A stretch of DNA of 64,000 bases from Theropithecus gelada (taxonomy: Eukaryota > Chordata > Mammalia > Primates > Cercopithecidae). The first letter of the stretch is position 1; each line of letters starts with the position of its first letter. A model generated the notes under the pieces. The model had not been told where the DNA came from. It was given only the letters and a program-made list of their open reading frames with translations, and searched no databases. The translations under genes were made by a program, and so were the position numbers. The stretch lies in contig NC_037670.1 of assembly GCF_003255815.1 (NCBI RefSeq), forward strand, positions 24,277,459 to 24,341,458, read 5' to 3'. Positions 22,900 to 33,539 of this stretch are shown here, piece by piece.

Positions 22900-23100
22900 T
22901 TTGAAAAACATTTATTCAATATCTCCCATGTGCCAGGCTCTGAGAGTACTAAGATAAATAAGACAAACCCGCCATCAAGAAACACAGGCTGGCAGGAGAC
23001 AGAGACCCACATCATCAAGATCGTGTGCTGAGTTCCATAATGGAAGAGTGTGTGAAACAGCACAGGAACAGAGTGCACCCTGCCTGTGCGAAGGGCTGCA
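22900..23100 (+). repeat. Ancient interspersed repeat fragment
   Basis: acatttattcaatatctccc, catgtgccaggctctgag and gagacagagacccacatc resemble the 5' part of the repeat seen at 5558-6110. Confidence 0.45.
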
Positions 23101-26100
23101 TGAGAAATACTAAACACTCCTAATTGCAATGCTTTCTTTCCCTTTCTCTGCGACCTTCACAGACTGATGGATGTGTACCTGCAGGCCCAGAACTCGGTGG
23201 GGCCATGCGCTTTGGAGTTGTGCTCAGTCCTGGGTGGGGACTTGCTTTCCCCAACACCCTCAGTCTTCTAGCAGTTATAGTCACCCATGGGTGAGGCAGA
23301 GCTACATCATCTGTATTGTATCCTGACCTTTCTGTATTTCTTTGTACCATCTTTTCCTCTGCCTCCTTGGTTAAAGTGATTACTAAGGAGCTACAAAGCA
23401 GCGAAAGAAATCAGGTGGTATGTAAGGGGTTAGGGCTGTCTTCTGTTTGTGCTGGTAGTGACAGCTGGAAAGATGAAGGCCTCTTGGATCACAGGGAGCT
23501 TTGGGTATTTTTAGGCAAAAGTGACAGAGTTGCCATCTTCTTTGACACTAGCTGCTTCATCAGTCGGGTTGCAAGAGGATGAGGCCTTTGAATCACTCAA
23601 AGCTCAATTCTCCACAGAGATGTGCTTCTAGCTCTTCTTGGCTGTATCACCTGGCCCTTGGTCCCATCCTGGATCAGGTCCATGGGTACCTTCCACCTGG
23701 AAGCCAGGTTGGTTCTGCACCAGTGCTGGAAGAATAAGGGTCTGGGCAAATATAGATAACAAAGAGCCCATTGGGATGGTGCCTTTATTTGGTTTCCATT
23801 TAAAGAAGACTTGAAACAAGACCTTGGGTTCGGGTAGTTTAGCTAGAAAGTGATCCCAGGAAGCAAAAGTGAGGGAGTGGAGAAGAGGAACAAGGGAGGC
23901 TGGCCAATTAAGAAAACGTCTGGAAGCTCATTACTGCCTCAGTGGACAGTCGAGGCCTGATTGCATGGGAAGCCTCTGAGGAACCCTGTGGAATGAACTT
24001 CAGAGTTGTGCCTCTGGGGAGTGAGGAGCTGGGGCACTGATCCACCAACTGCTCTCCCTTATGGGTCGAGAATTGGGTAGCCCATCCTCAGCCCTTCTGG
24101 GCTGCTTTGCACAAAGGCTGAACAAGCTTCAGTGGCCCCAGAGAAAGCCTGTTTCAGAGAAGCCAGAGATGCTCATGCCAAGAACCTGTCAGTATGTGAG
24201 CGAATGGTCCACTGCAACTGTGGGTGAACTCAGAGAGGTGGACCAGTGGGATCTAGGGTGAGAGTCAATTATGTTGGTCATAGGTAGGCACTAGGAGGTG
24301 AGTTGGGTTACAAACACTGTTGCCCGAGGCTTAGAATGTGATACCAAAGGCCAAGAAATCAATAGAGATTTGTTAAGATGGAGTATCTTTCTGATGCTGT
24401 GCCAAATGGGGCAAACATAAGAACGGTAGGTTGTGGTTGTGCACCGTCAGAAAGGATTCGGGAGAGAATCCTGGGCCTATGAAGATTCATGTAAGAAAGT
24501 GATGGGCGTTTAATTAGAAAGAAAACCTGGACCCAGATTGTGGGAGACCCAGATACCCACATATAGGAGTTACAAATCTTAATTCACACCACAACTTATG
24601 TGTGCAGAGAAAGGGTCATTGTTTCAGTCAATCTGAGCTTCCTCCTGTGCCCCACCTGCTGGTTAGCAGGAAAAATGTTAGCTTTATCACCAGACCTGGT
24701 CAGTGCTTTAAGTCTGATCCAGTAAACAGTCTCTAGGCAGGGCCAGGTCTCCCTTGGATAAAATGAGCTGTAACTCTTTGCTTGAGTCTCTTTCTAAGAT
24801 GGTGTTGGGGCCTGTGGGCTTGCTGTGGTTTACCGCAGTGCTTCTCAAACGTTCCACAATAAAAAAACAATTTGTTTGTTCGTTTTAAAATGTTCAATAT
24901 GGTGCTAATGGACATTTTGTAAAGTATGAGAAAAATAAGTTACTAGAAAAAAGGAAATGAAAAAGACATACAAAATCCAAGCTCAAGTTTTATTAGGTTG
25001 AACAGACATGAACATACTCGGTCAAATAGCTGTAAACGTTTCTACACTCTTACCCTCAGTTTCTGGACTTACCTTGTTGGGACTGGTAACACATTTCACA
25101 GACCATTCCTGATCCACACTTGGAGTAGCACAGATCTTCTGGAAGAACGGAAGTCCTCAGACACAATGTCTTTGGGTTTCTGGGGAAAGTCCGTTCTCCT
25201 CTGGGTTCCTCTTGCTGGGCTGGCCTACATGGCTGAAGCCTGTGGCTGGGGGAACTCATTGTCCAGGGTCTGCCTTGGCACCTCTTGGCCACTTGGCCTT
25301 CCCTCAGGGCCTGCCAGCTGTTTAACACCAGGCTCAGCCACACCCTTTACCCAGCCCGCAAGACCAGAGGTTGATTTCCAAGGTTCACTGTGATCTTACC
25401 TCACAGAAGCAGATGCCTCGAATCTTCACTCAGAATCTGTACCACAGAGGAACACCCAGGCCGCCCTCCACCACCATAGGTGGAGTTCTGGAGTGCAAGA
25501 GCTTCCACGGTCCTCATTAGGGACTGGGTGCAAAAACTCCCTCTGCCCTGAGCATTGACCTCACCTGGCCCCCGGCTCTGGGCAGAAGCCAAAGAAGACA
25601 GTAGGGACCTAGACATTTTTATAACTCCTTCCTTGATCTCTCCCCACAATTCATGGACTTCAGAAAGAGCAGGCTTTCCCCTATATTATTCTCTCCCCTT
25701 CCTGAATTCAAACTCTCCAGCTACATCTTAATGGCACATAGGATTCTCTTTTTGTCTACACTGTCAGCACACTCCCTGAGTGGATGTGCTCCAGGCCGGT
25801 GCAGTGCTGAGTACACAGCCTCAAAGGAATGCAGCTCCTGTTCTGCTCCATAATCCTACTTTGCACCTTACACTTCTTCTGTAACAAATCCTAATCTCCC
25901 CTTCTCCTCCAGGCAGCTAGGCAGACATCAAACGTTGTCCCTGGTGAAGAGCTTGCCCTCTGCAAGGCAAAAGCAAAGAAATATGCTCACAGTTTTCTAA
26001 TTCTCATTCTGTGACACCTAGCAAATACATCTGCAATCTATTCAGCAGGCAGGAGGCGTTCCTGAAGTTTTCTAAGACTGCATGATGGTGCTTGCTGTAG

Positions 26101-26663
26101 TGCAGGGTGACTTGGTGCAGGCAGATACCAGTGACCGGGTGGACAGTGAGGAGACAGCCTCAGTGGCTAGATGTGAGATTATAAAACCTTGAACGAGGCA
26201 AATTGGTCCTGGAAATAGAGAAAGGGGGGTGTTCATGGGAGCTGTGGGGAGTCAACATGGCCTATGGTGACTATTTAGCAATGGGGCAAGTGAGGGGCAG
26301 GGTTCAAAGATCTGATTCTTTTTGAGTCACTGTTGTAAACAAAGTCAAGGGCAACTAAAGTTGCCTCAAGGAGCTGATGTGTAAAAGGGAAGCAAAAGAT
26401 GCAGACAGTTCCAATTCGTGGATGATGAAGTTAGGAGAAGTAAGTGCTGTCCCAGAGGTGGGAAGGAGTGCCAGAGGGCAGGAATTAAATTAGGCACAGG
26501 GCTGGCAGGGAGGTACCCAGAAAGAGACCTTGAATAAGGGAGGGTGGTGAGCTGGCCATGCAGGGAAAGCACCAAGGCCTGGGTTTGAGTCTTGACTTAC
26601 TTTCTAGTTGTGCAAACTTGGAGTTTCCACCTTGTCACCCCTGCGCAAAGTGACTGATGGGCG
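23101..26663. other. Unique-looking sequence, no gene recognised
   Basis: About 3.5 kb. There are many short frames on both strands but none with good splice sites on both sides. I see no Alu, LTR or L1 in it. The part before the hairpin, about 26,560-26,660, has weak MIR resemblance (gcctgggtttgagtcttgac). Confidence 0.35.
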
Positions 26664-26726
26664 TTTACAAAGCACTTACATGCATGTTTGTCCCCAGGGC
26701 AAATATGCATGTAAGTGCTTTGTAAA
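26664..26726. other. Near-perfect 63-nt hairpin (pre-miRNA-like)
   Basis: The arms tttacaaagcacttacatgc+at (26664-26685) and its exact reverse complement (26705-26726) pair perfectly over 22 bp. The pairing continues inward for eight more pairs, two of them G-U on one strand, leaving a 3-base loop at 26694-26696. The right arm carries taagtgctt. It lies next to weakly MIR-like sequence, and MIR and L2 palindromes are a known source of mammalian miRNAs. No expression evidence is available here, so it may be only a DNA palindrome. Confidence 0.85.
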
Positions 26727-26891
26727 TGGTAGATCCAAATGAACATCTGCTACGGTAAGAATGGGAAGGACATTCCAGGACAAGGGGACAAAATGAGGAA
26801 GGGATTCCAAGTATCCAGGACCTTGTAACTGTGTGAAGAATGACACTAGCAATGGAAGGAGTGGACTCCAGCTGTTTTGGGAGTAGGAAGA

Positions 26892-27173
26892 TTTTTTAAA
26901 AAACGAGACAGGGTCTTGCTCTATTGCCTAGGCTGAGTGTAATAGCACGATCACAGTTGCTCACTACATCCTTGAGCTCATGGGCTCAAGCTACCCTCCT
27001 GCCTCAGCCTTCCGAGTAGCCAGGGCCACAGCTGTGCATCACCATGCCTAGTTAATTTTTAAATTTTTTTGTATAGATGGGGTTTTACCATGTTTCTCAG
27101 GTTGCTCTCAAACTCCTTCCACCTTGGCCTCCCAAAGTACTGGGATTACATGTTTGAGCCACAGTGCCTGGCC
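26892..27173 (-). mobile_element. Alu, old (AluJ-like), slightly deleted
   Basis: ttttttaaaaaacgagacagg, ctctattgcctaggctgag and ccacagtgcctggcc mark a reverse-complement Alu. Many substitutions and small deletions indicate an old copy. Confidence 0.9.
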
Positions 27174-27294
27174 AGAAGTTCATTTTAAAAATGTGCTTTC
27201 CCAGAGATATCTAATAAGATGAAGCTTTCGGAATTCCTTCATCACTGATTTAATGGCTGTAATGTCAAACGCCGTGACCCACTGTCCTGGAAGT

Positions 27295-27490
27295 CCATTT
27301 CAACTACCTGGAGAGTTTCAAATGTACCTGTCAGTGCCACGATGGTCTCTCTGTCCCCTGAGATTCTGATTCACTGGGTCTGAGATGGTGCCCAGATGAT
27401 GGCAATAGTTTTGAAGCTCCATCATCAAAGTGGTTTTGATGTGGAGGCAGGGTGCAGACTGCTGCTCTGTGGACTGTAGTTCTCCACCCA
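27295..27490 (+). mobile_element. hAT-Charlie MITE (MER5-like)
   Basis: Contains tgagattctgattcactggg followed by tctgagatggtgccc and a terminal ctgctctgtggactgtag, in the order of MER5-type elements. Diverged. Confidence 0.5.
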
Positions 27491-27734
27491 TACCAGGTGG
27501 ATATCGCATGCAAAGGTAACAGAACATATCCCAGAAAGGCACACTTCTTGCTGCAGTGCTGCTGAAGAGAAGCAAGAAGTGTGTGCATAAGGGTTTAATC
27601 AAAGAGAAGTAAATTACCAAGAGGTTTCCCCTTAATCAATCAATTAGTCACTACCCCAAAGAGTAGAGAGGAAGATGAATAACCCAAGTTCTTCCCTGGA
27701 AGGTCCCGTGTTTAGTATATTTGAGGTCATCCAC

Positions 27735-27845
27735 CTCAACAACCTCAGTTATTAAATAAGAAAACTGAGGCTTTAATCAAGTGGTTATGACTTGCCCAAG
27801 GTCATGTGGCTGCTAAGTGCTGGATCCCTGGTCACATGCATTCCT
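27735..27845 (+). mobile_element. MIR SINE fragment
   Basis: aagaaaactgaggctttaatc, gacttgcccaaggtcatgtgg and ctgctaagtgctggatccc match the MIR core. Confidence 0.7.
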
Positions 27846-27972
27846 AATAATTGCTGGTGCATGATACCTGCAATGGACGTTTTACCCATTTAAATTGTAT
27901 CAGATCATCCATAATCCTAACATAATGATTTACTATTTTAGGATACAAAAGAGAACTTAAGATATTGCTTTT

Positions 27973-28279
27973 GGCTGGGCACGGTGGCTCAAGCCTGTAA
28001 TCCCAGCACTTTGGGAGGCTGAAGCAGGTGGATCACGAGGTCTGGAGTTCGAGACCATCCTGGCTAACAAGGTGAAACCCTGTCTCTACTAAAAATACAA
28101 GAAAATTAGCCGGGTGTGGTGGCGGGCGCCTGTAGTCCCAGCTAGCCAGGAGGCTGAGGCAGGAGAATGGTGTGAACCTGGGAGGTGGAGCTTGCAGTGA
28201 GCTGAGATCACGCCACTGCACTCAAGCCTGGGTGACAGAGCGAGACTCTGCCGTCTCAAAAAAAAAAAAAAAAAAAAAA
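27973..28279 (+). mobile_element. AluY-like, full length
   Basis: Starts ggctgggcacggtggctcaagcc and ends in a 22-base A-tail. The flanks agatattgctttt (27960-27972) and agatactgctttt (28280-28292) form a duplication with one mismatch. Confidence 0.95.
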
Positions 28280-28319
28280 AGATACTGCTTTTATTTGCAT
28301 TGACGTACTGTTATGCTAG

Positions 28320-28657
28320 TGTATTAGTCTGTTTTCATGCTGCTGATAAAGGCATACCCGAGACTGGGAAGAAAAAGAGGTTGGATTGGACTTACAGTTC
28401 CGCATGGCTGGAGAGGCCTCAGAATCATGGCGAGAGGCAAAAGGCACTTCTTACACGGCAGCAGCAAGAGAAAAAAGAGGAAAAAGCAAAAGCGGAAACC
28501 CCTGATAAACCCATCAGATCTTGTGAGACTTATTCACTATCATGAGAATAGCAGGGGAAAGACCGGCTCCCATGATTCAATTACCTGCCCTTGGGCCCCT
28601 CCCACAACATGTGGGAATTCTGGGAGATTTGGGTGCGGACACAGCCAAACCATATCA
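28320..28657 (-). mobile_element. Solitary MaLR LTR (THE1-like)
   Basis: Starts tgtattagtctgttttcatg and ends cacagccaaaccatatca, with the 5-bp duplication gctag at 28315-28319 and 28658-28662. It inserted just beside the AluY and is the last mobile element before a long repeat-free stretch. Confidence 0.93.
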
Positions 28658-31600
28658 GCTAGTGACTTTATCAATACAAAAAAATCGCTGAGAAGAAATT
28701 GTCTCAATTTTCTAAAATTGCAACTAGTTTTACACTCATGAGTAATCATGCTATGAAAATGTACAGGACAAAATTGTTCGTGATAGATTTAGTGTCATAG
28801 TATACGAAGTTCAAAACTGAACCGCCTAAGTATAATTGTCAGAAAAGCTGGAGTAAATCTCCTGTTGTACTCTATGTAATTCCACTTTAAAAATACAAAT
28901 AGAGTCTCCTGATTTGTTTTGTATAATCTTTGTCACCAAAGCTCATTGACAGATGGACAATGTGTTTCATATCAACTTATTTTGTGTGTTATGCAAGTTG
29001 ATAGGAATTATACATTATGCAATTTTACAGAGCAGTTTGTGGTCACCACGTGTTATTGAGAACTGCTGTGTGTACTAAAGACTTAAACTGCATCTGACGT
29101 AGATTTAAAAAGCGCTTCAGAGGGTGAGAGTGTTGCATGAAATTAGTTTGTCTGGAAGGATAAAGAACACCTAAAACTGACTTCTTAACAGCAAGTAATA
29201 AAAGATAATAGTGATGCTTGTGTACTAGGTTAGAGACTCCCCTAAGAGAAGATACACATCTGTCCTCCTGTTCACTAACAGTCAGTGATGGAAATCAGGG
29301 AATGAGTGAGGGTGGTGGGGGAGAGAGGGACCCAGGGATGCTCCACTTGGAACCCCCAACTGTCGTATTCTGACACATATTCCCATTGCTTCCATGTCTT
29401 GGTTGCTTGGTGAGTGTGTTCTAATCATTTGCCATGAGGGGAAGTGGAACTAGGAATGGGACAGGACAGGGGCCTCTAATGACTCCTAAGCTTCCGTGCT
29501 GCCTGACCCATTTGCATGATGAAAAGAAGGTCCCAGGTGATTGGGTGGAGATTGGGGGGTGGGGGGGTAAGGCTCAGACGCCTGGCAGTGGCTAAAGCAT
29601 GACAGCTATCTCCTTTCTCAAACCATGGCCATCCTCAGAATGGCTTCAAGCCAGATTTGAGCTCACCAAAGATGTGAGTGGGGCAGTGTGAGGAATCTCA
29701 CTCCAGTACCTCGTTTAAAACAGAATCTGAGACTTCCTCCCTTGTGAGCATTTACTGTAGAGGGATATGCTACCCTTTCCATATTTAACACATGCACACA
29801 CAGAACTGCTAAGCCATAAAGTAAGCTCAAAGACGCTCCGTGCAAGGACAACAAAAACCAGACCTTCCAAAATGATAACCAGGATTTTATAACTCATAAC
29901 ACCATGCATGTTATATTAAAAGTGGAAGACTTTTTGAACTGCAACCTTTACATCCCAATCCAATAGTTCTTTCAGCTTTGAAATATCCACAATCTGAATT
30001 TTATAGGGATTATTTTTATTATAGGTAAAGCAATTAAATCTCCATATTGAGGGATGAAAACCTTTTAAAGCCCTTCTCAGAATATCAAAAGAAAAGGAGG
30101 CTTATATTTAACAGGTGTGACAACCCAACACAGGACATTTCATTGAAAAGGAGCTTGACATTATCCAGCAACAAATACTTAAATTAATCCAAAACATCTT
30201 TTGGATAAAAGGGATTTTAAAATGAATTAGGTCGACCACAAAACTTTATATAAAAAGAAGACCATCTCATGTATGAAATACTTTTAAAATACTAATTCTT
30301 ATGGAATGTGTCAAGTGGTGTTTTTATAAAAACTTTCCTTTTAAATGACATTTTAATTAGAATTATGATGTTTGTCCTGCAATACAGAAAGTGACGTTGT
30401 CTCTTAGTTTTCTTTTGACCTCTCAAGTTAACTTAATTGATTTAATTCACTGAAACTGATTTCCTCCTATTTGACCTAAATCATGGGCCAGACTGAAGGG
30501 AATGCTGTGGCCGTAGGTAGGGATTAGATTGGACAGCAGAAAGAATTTCCTAACTATAACTACAAGATGCAATCAGTTGGAGGAGATGATGTCATATGCA
30601 AAATTCTCGGATTCTGGATACTGAGATTCTTCAAGGTTAATGACCCACATTTTATGAATGGGCTCGGTATGCGTCTTTCATCTTTTAAGAAATTATCTTT
30701 CTCTTTTCTCTCTTCTCTCTCTCTCTCACTCTGCAGTGTCTTTTGGGGGAACTGGAGATGGTAGTGAGGGAGAGTCACAAACAACATTGTTTCAAATATC
30801 GGGGTTTTTCTGAGCTCATTTTGAAATCATGTTCCTTCCACTACTAAAGTGCAGTTCATTATTCTTAAAATGTTAAACATCATTTTGCTCATCAGCACGC
30901 ATAGTTTTTAGCACTGTTCTGTACTGTGATAATATTCAGTGCTAGTGATGATGATTGAGAAACGTTGGCAGTGTATTAAAAAGCTTTTAAAGTATTAAAA
31001 AAGAGTCATTGGCCTGTGGGCTACTGATCTCATTGAATAGGTTCAGAACCTGTTTACTTTAAAGCATTCCCCTAAATGTTAAGGGTTCACTCTGGTGAAA
31101 TTTGAAAATTAGTGGCTAATTGGAAGATTTAAAAATCCAGTAAAATATCTTGGATCTGGAATATCTGGAGAATAATTAGAGAGAAAAGCAACCAAAATAT
31201 GCATTTGGTAGTTAAGAAGAGTCAGATCAAATATTTTTTAAGACCGTGTGAACTGGAGTATGGGGACTTCTGTGTGACTAGTGAGCACATTCAATACTAA
31301 AGGAAATGCAATTGAATTTGCAAATGATGATTCGAGCAGAGTGTATAAACTGACAAGACCCTATTACTAAATACCCACTTTTAAATATACATTCTGTTCT
31401 TTGTACCTCAGGGGGAAAAAAAGGATGCATGCTTGTCAGAAATTTAATCTGTTTTCAATATCTATTTTTATTGGTATCTTCTCTTGGCCACCTATGGAGA
31501 AGTGGGCTTGTATCCCAACTACCATGGTGTGCCTGTTTGCTCAAGAAATTTCCTAGGAATGCATTTGTAGTTGCACGAAGGCTGTCCATCTTAACAAGGG

Positions 31601-32207
31601 AAAACCTTCCTTGATTGGAGTCTCAAATTTTAATGAGCCCATTTTGGCATCTCTAGGGTTAAAGATCCTCTCAGAACCTATAGGTACTGGAAAAGGCGGT
31701 TTCTAAACTCAGCTGCTCAAGTCCATTTTATTTTTTTCCCCCAGCAAACAGGAAATGGAGCCCTGAAACTTTTTTTTTTTTTTTTCCTAACTGGAAAGTG
31801 CGCGGGGAGGGGGCACACTCACCCTGCCCACATCCAACCCTGAGCCTGACCCAGACTTGGGGGTCTCCGTGTGTTTTTTCTTCCCTCTCTTTTTTTCTAT
31901 TATTTTGGCAGACTTTTTGGAATGTCTGGGAGCTAAGGGCTTTGCTTCATGGAGCAGAATTCTGAAGCAAGAAAAAGAGAAAGTTATAGACTAAACCACA
32001 GAAATGTAAACACGTCTGCAGCTAAAATAACTCCACTTTCATTGAAAACACTCCTCCCTCACAATCAGACTTCTGTGTGCTATGGTCAATAAAACTGCAT
32101 GTTAATAGCGACCAATTAATAGATTATGTTGCTCGGCCTTAAAAGTTGAGGGAGTTTTAATTATTATTTTTCAAATTAAAGGAGTGCTTATTCCCTCCCT
32201 TCCCTTG

Positions 32208-32227
32208 GGGTGGGGGGCGGGGGGAGA
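32208..32227 (+). other. G-run cluster (possible G-quadruplex)
   Basis: Four or more runs of G (ggggtggggggcgggggg) lie just upstream of the CpG island. Sequence of this kind can form a G-quadruplex on the plus strand. Confidence 0.5.
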
Positions 32228-32319
32228 CTTAGCTTTCTTTCTGGCTGTTTGCTGAAATTCTTGGCTGTTAAAGTTTGGAGAGGGAGGGACATGGGTAGTT
32301 TTCACTTGGTCGGAATGGG

Positions 32320-32420
32320 GAGAGTGTGCAAGAGATCGCTCCAGGACAGGTTCCTAGAGATCGCTCCGGGACGGTCGTGACGGCCCCCGAGGGACATGAG
32401 AGAAGAGGAGCGGCGCTCAG
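32320..32420 (+). other. Putative 5' exon A, donor CAG/GTAAGC
   Basis: The 3' boundary is a strong donor, gctcag|gtaagc, after 32420. The start is not determinable; 32320 is only a placeholder within the island. An ATG at 32396 (purine at -3) would give eight codons, mostly charged, before the donor. I do not know if it is used. The word gagatcgctcc occurs twice upstream (32332 and 32357 region). No protein family is recognisable. The alternative is that the donor is fortuitous. Confidence 0.35.
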
Positions 32421-33000
32421 GTAAGCTCGATTTTGAGGTCGGAATTCGCGTAGAAACGAAAACATTTGGAAGGGGCTTAGCCCCGTGCCTCGGGCGCAGA
32501 CGAGCCGAGCCTCCCGGCTGCACCCTTTGGAGGCTGCTTCTGGCAGACGCCGTCGTCTCCCAAGGGCGGCTGTCACCGCGTGCGTCGGTCAGACCAGGCC
32601 GCGGTCCCCTCGGCATCCCCGCGTCCCGGCGGCTGCATCCGGCTCCTCCCCACGACCGAGGTCCTGGCCACAGCGCCTCTCCCTCCGGACGCTCCGCGCG
32701 ACGTCTTCCTAATTCTCATCAGCTTCGAGGGCAGTCCGCGGTCATTTTATAAACGTCTAGTGTCGCAACCGTTTTCACTTTTACCATTTTCAGTGTTTGT
32801 AACGGTTTTCACTGAGGCTGGAAAAACATCACTTCTCGCTAAAAGCGACCCCGAGTTAGGAGCAGCGCGCACCCCCGCGGCTCCCGCTCCCACACTTTCC
32901 CTCCCCTGACCCCCTCTCCTCCCCTCTGGTCCTTCCCTTGCTCCTCGCCCCTCCAGTAGTCGCGTCCTGGGTTCCTTTCCTGCTGGGGCCGGACTCTCTC

Positions 33001-33072
33001 CTCCAGCCGTCCCAGTCTCGGGTCCTCCGCCTCCTCCTCTTCCTCCTCCTCCGCCTCCTCCTCTTCCTCCCG
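33001..33072. repeat. CTCCTC-type polypyrimidine tract
   Basis: Two imperfect copies of about 24 bp built on ctccgcctcctcctcttcc. The glutamate-rich frame on the minus strand is its translation and not evidence of a protein. Confidence 0.85.
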
Positions 33073-33153
33073 GAGCCGCCGACCGCGTCCTAAACCGGAG
33101 CAGGGCGCGTAGTGTCCAAACCTGCCCGCGCCGCCCGCGCTCCCAGCCCCGAG

Positions 33154-33264
33154 GGCGCGCGCACGGACACGCGAGCACACCCACACCCACGCGCACACGG
33201 ACACGCGCGCTTTCGAACACTCCCGCGCGCTCGCACCCACGCGCACCTGGCCACGCGCGTGCAC
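33154..33264. repeat. Alternating CA/CG tract (Z-DNA prone)
   Basis: About 110 bases rich in gcgcgc, cacaccc and cacgcgc steps, with alternating purine-pyrimidine runs, directly upstream of the GC and CCAAT boxes. Confidence 0.7.
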
Positions 33265-33283
33265 TCCCGCCCACGCGTCCCCG

Positions 33284-33293
33284 CTCCGCCCCC
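33284..33293 (-). promoter_or_regulatory. GC box (Sp1-type)
   Basis: ctccgccccc, the reverse of a GGGGCGGAG core, about 60 bp upstream of the CCAAT box. Confidence 0.5.
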
Positions 33294-33347
33294 AGCGCGC
33301 ACTCCGGCTTCGCAAGTCGAGGGTCGGGGCGGCCGCCCTGCTCGGCG

Positions 33348-33352
33348 ATTGG
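33348..33352 (-). promoter_or_regulatory. Inverted CCAAT box
   Basis: attgg within ggcgattggcggga, a good NF-Y type context. Confidence 0.55.
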
Positions 33353-33399
33353 CGGGAGCCAGAGCCTCCCTGAGCCCGGCGCCCAAACCATGGGCTGAG

Positions 33400-33539
33400 C
33401 CCGTCGGCGCCGAGGGAGTTAGTGCGACCCGGCTCGGCGCCCACGGCCAAGGCACGCGCGCGGGCTCACGCGGGCGCGGACACACTCGGACACACACGTG
33501 CGGGACACGCCCTCCCCCGACGGCGGCGCTAACCTCTCG
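33400..33539 (+). other. Putative 5' exon B (non-coding), donor TCG/GTAAGT
   Basis: A near-consensus donor, cctctcg|gtaagt, follows 33539. The inverted CCAAT box at 33348 and GC box at 33284 lie at promoter-like distances upstream of a start near 33,400, which is an estimate. The segment has an open frame only because it is GC-rich, and no initiator ATG in a good setting begins in it, so I read it as 5' UTR. The gene is not identified; the matching acceptor is probably outside the window. Confidence 0.4.

Noticed and set aside
28320..28657. Open frames across the THE1-like LTR as a gene
   Set aside because: They lie wholly within a solo LTR and are shared by other copies of that family in this window.
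30940..31030. Box C/D snoRNA-like arrangement (gtgatga ... ctga)
   Set aside because: No terminal stem and no internal C'/D' boxes; the words are expected by chance.
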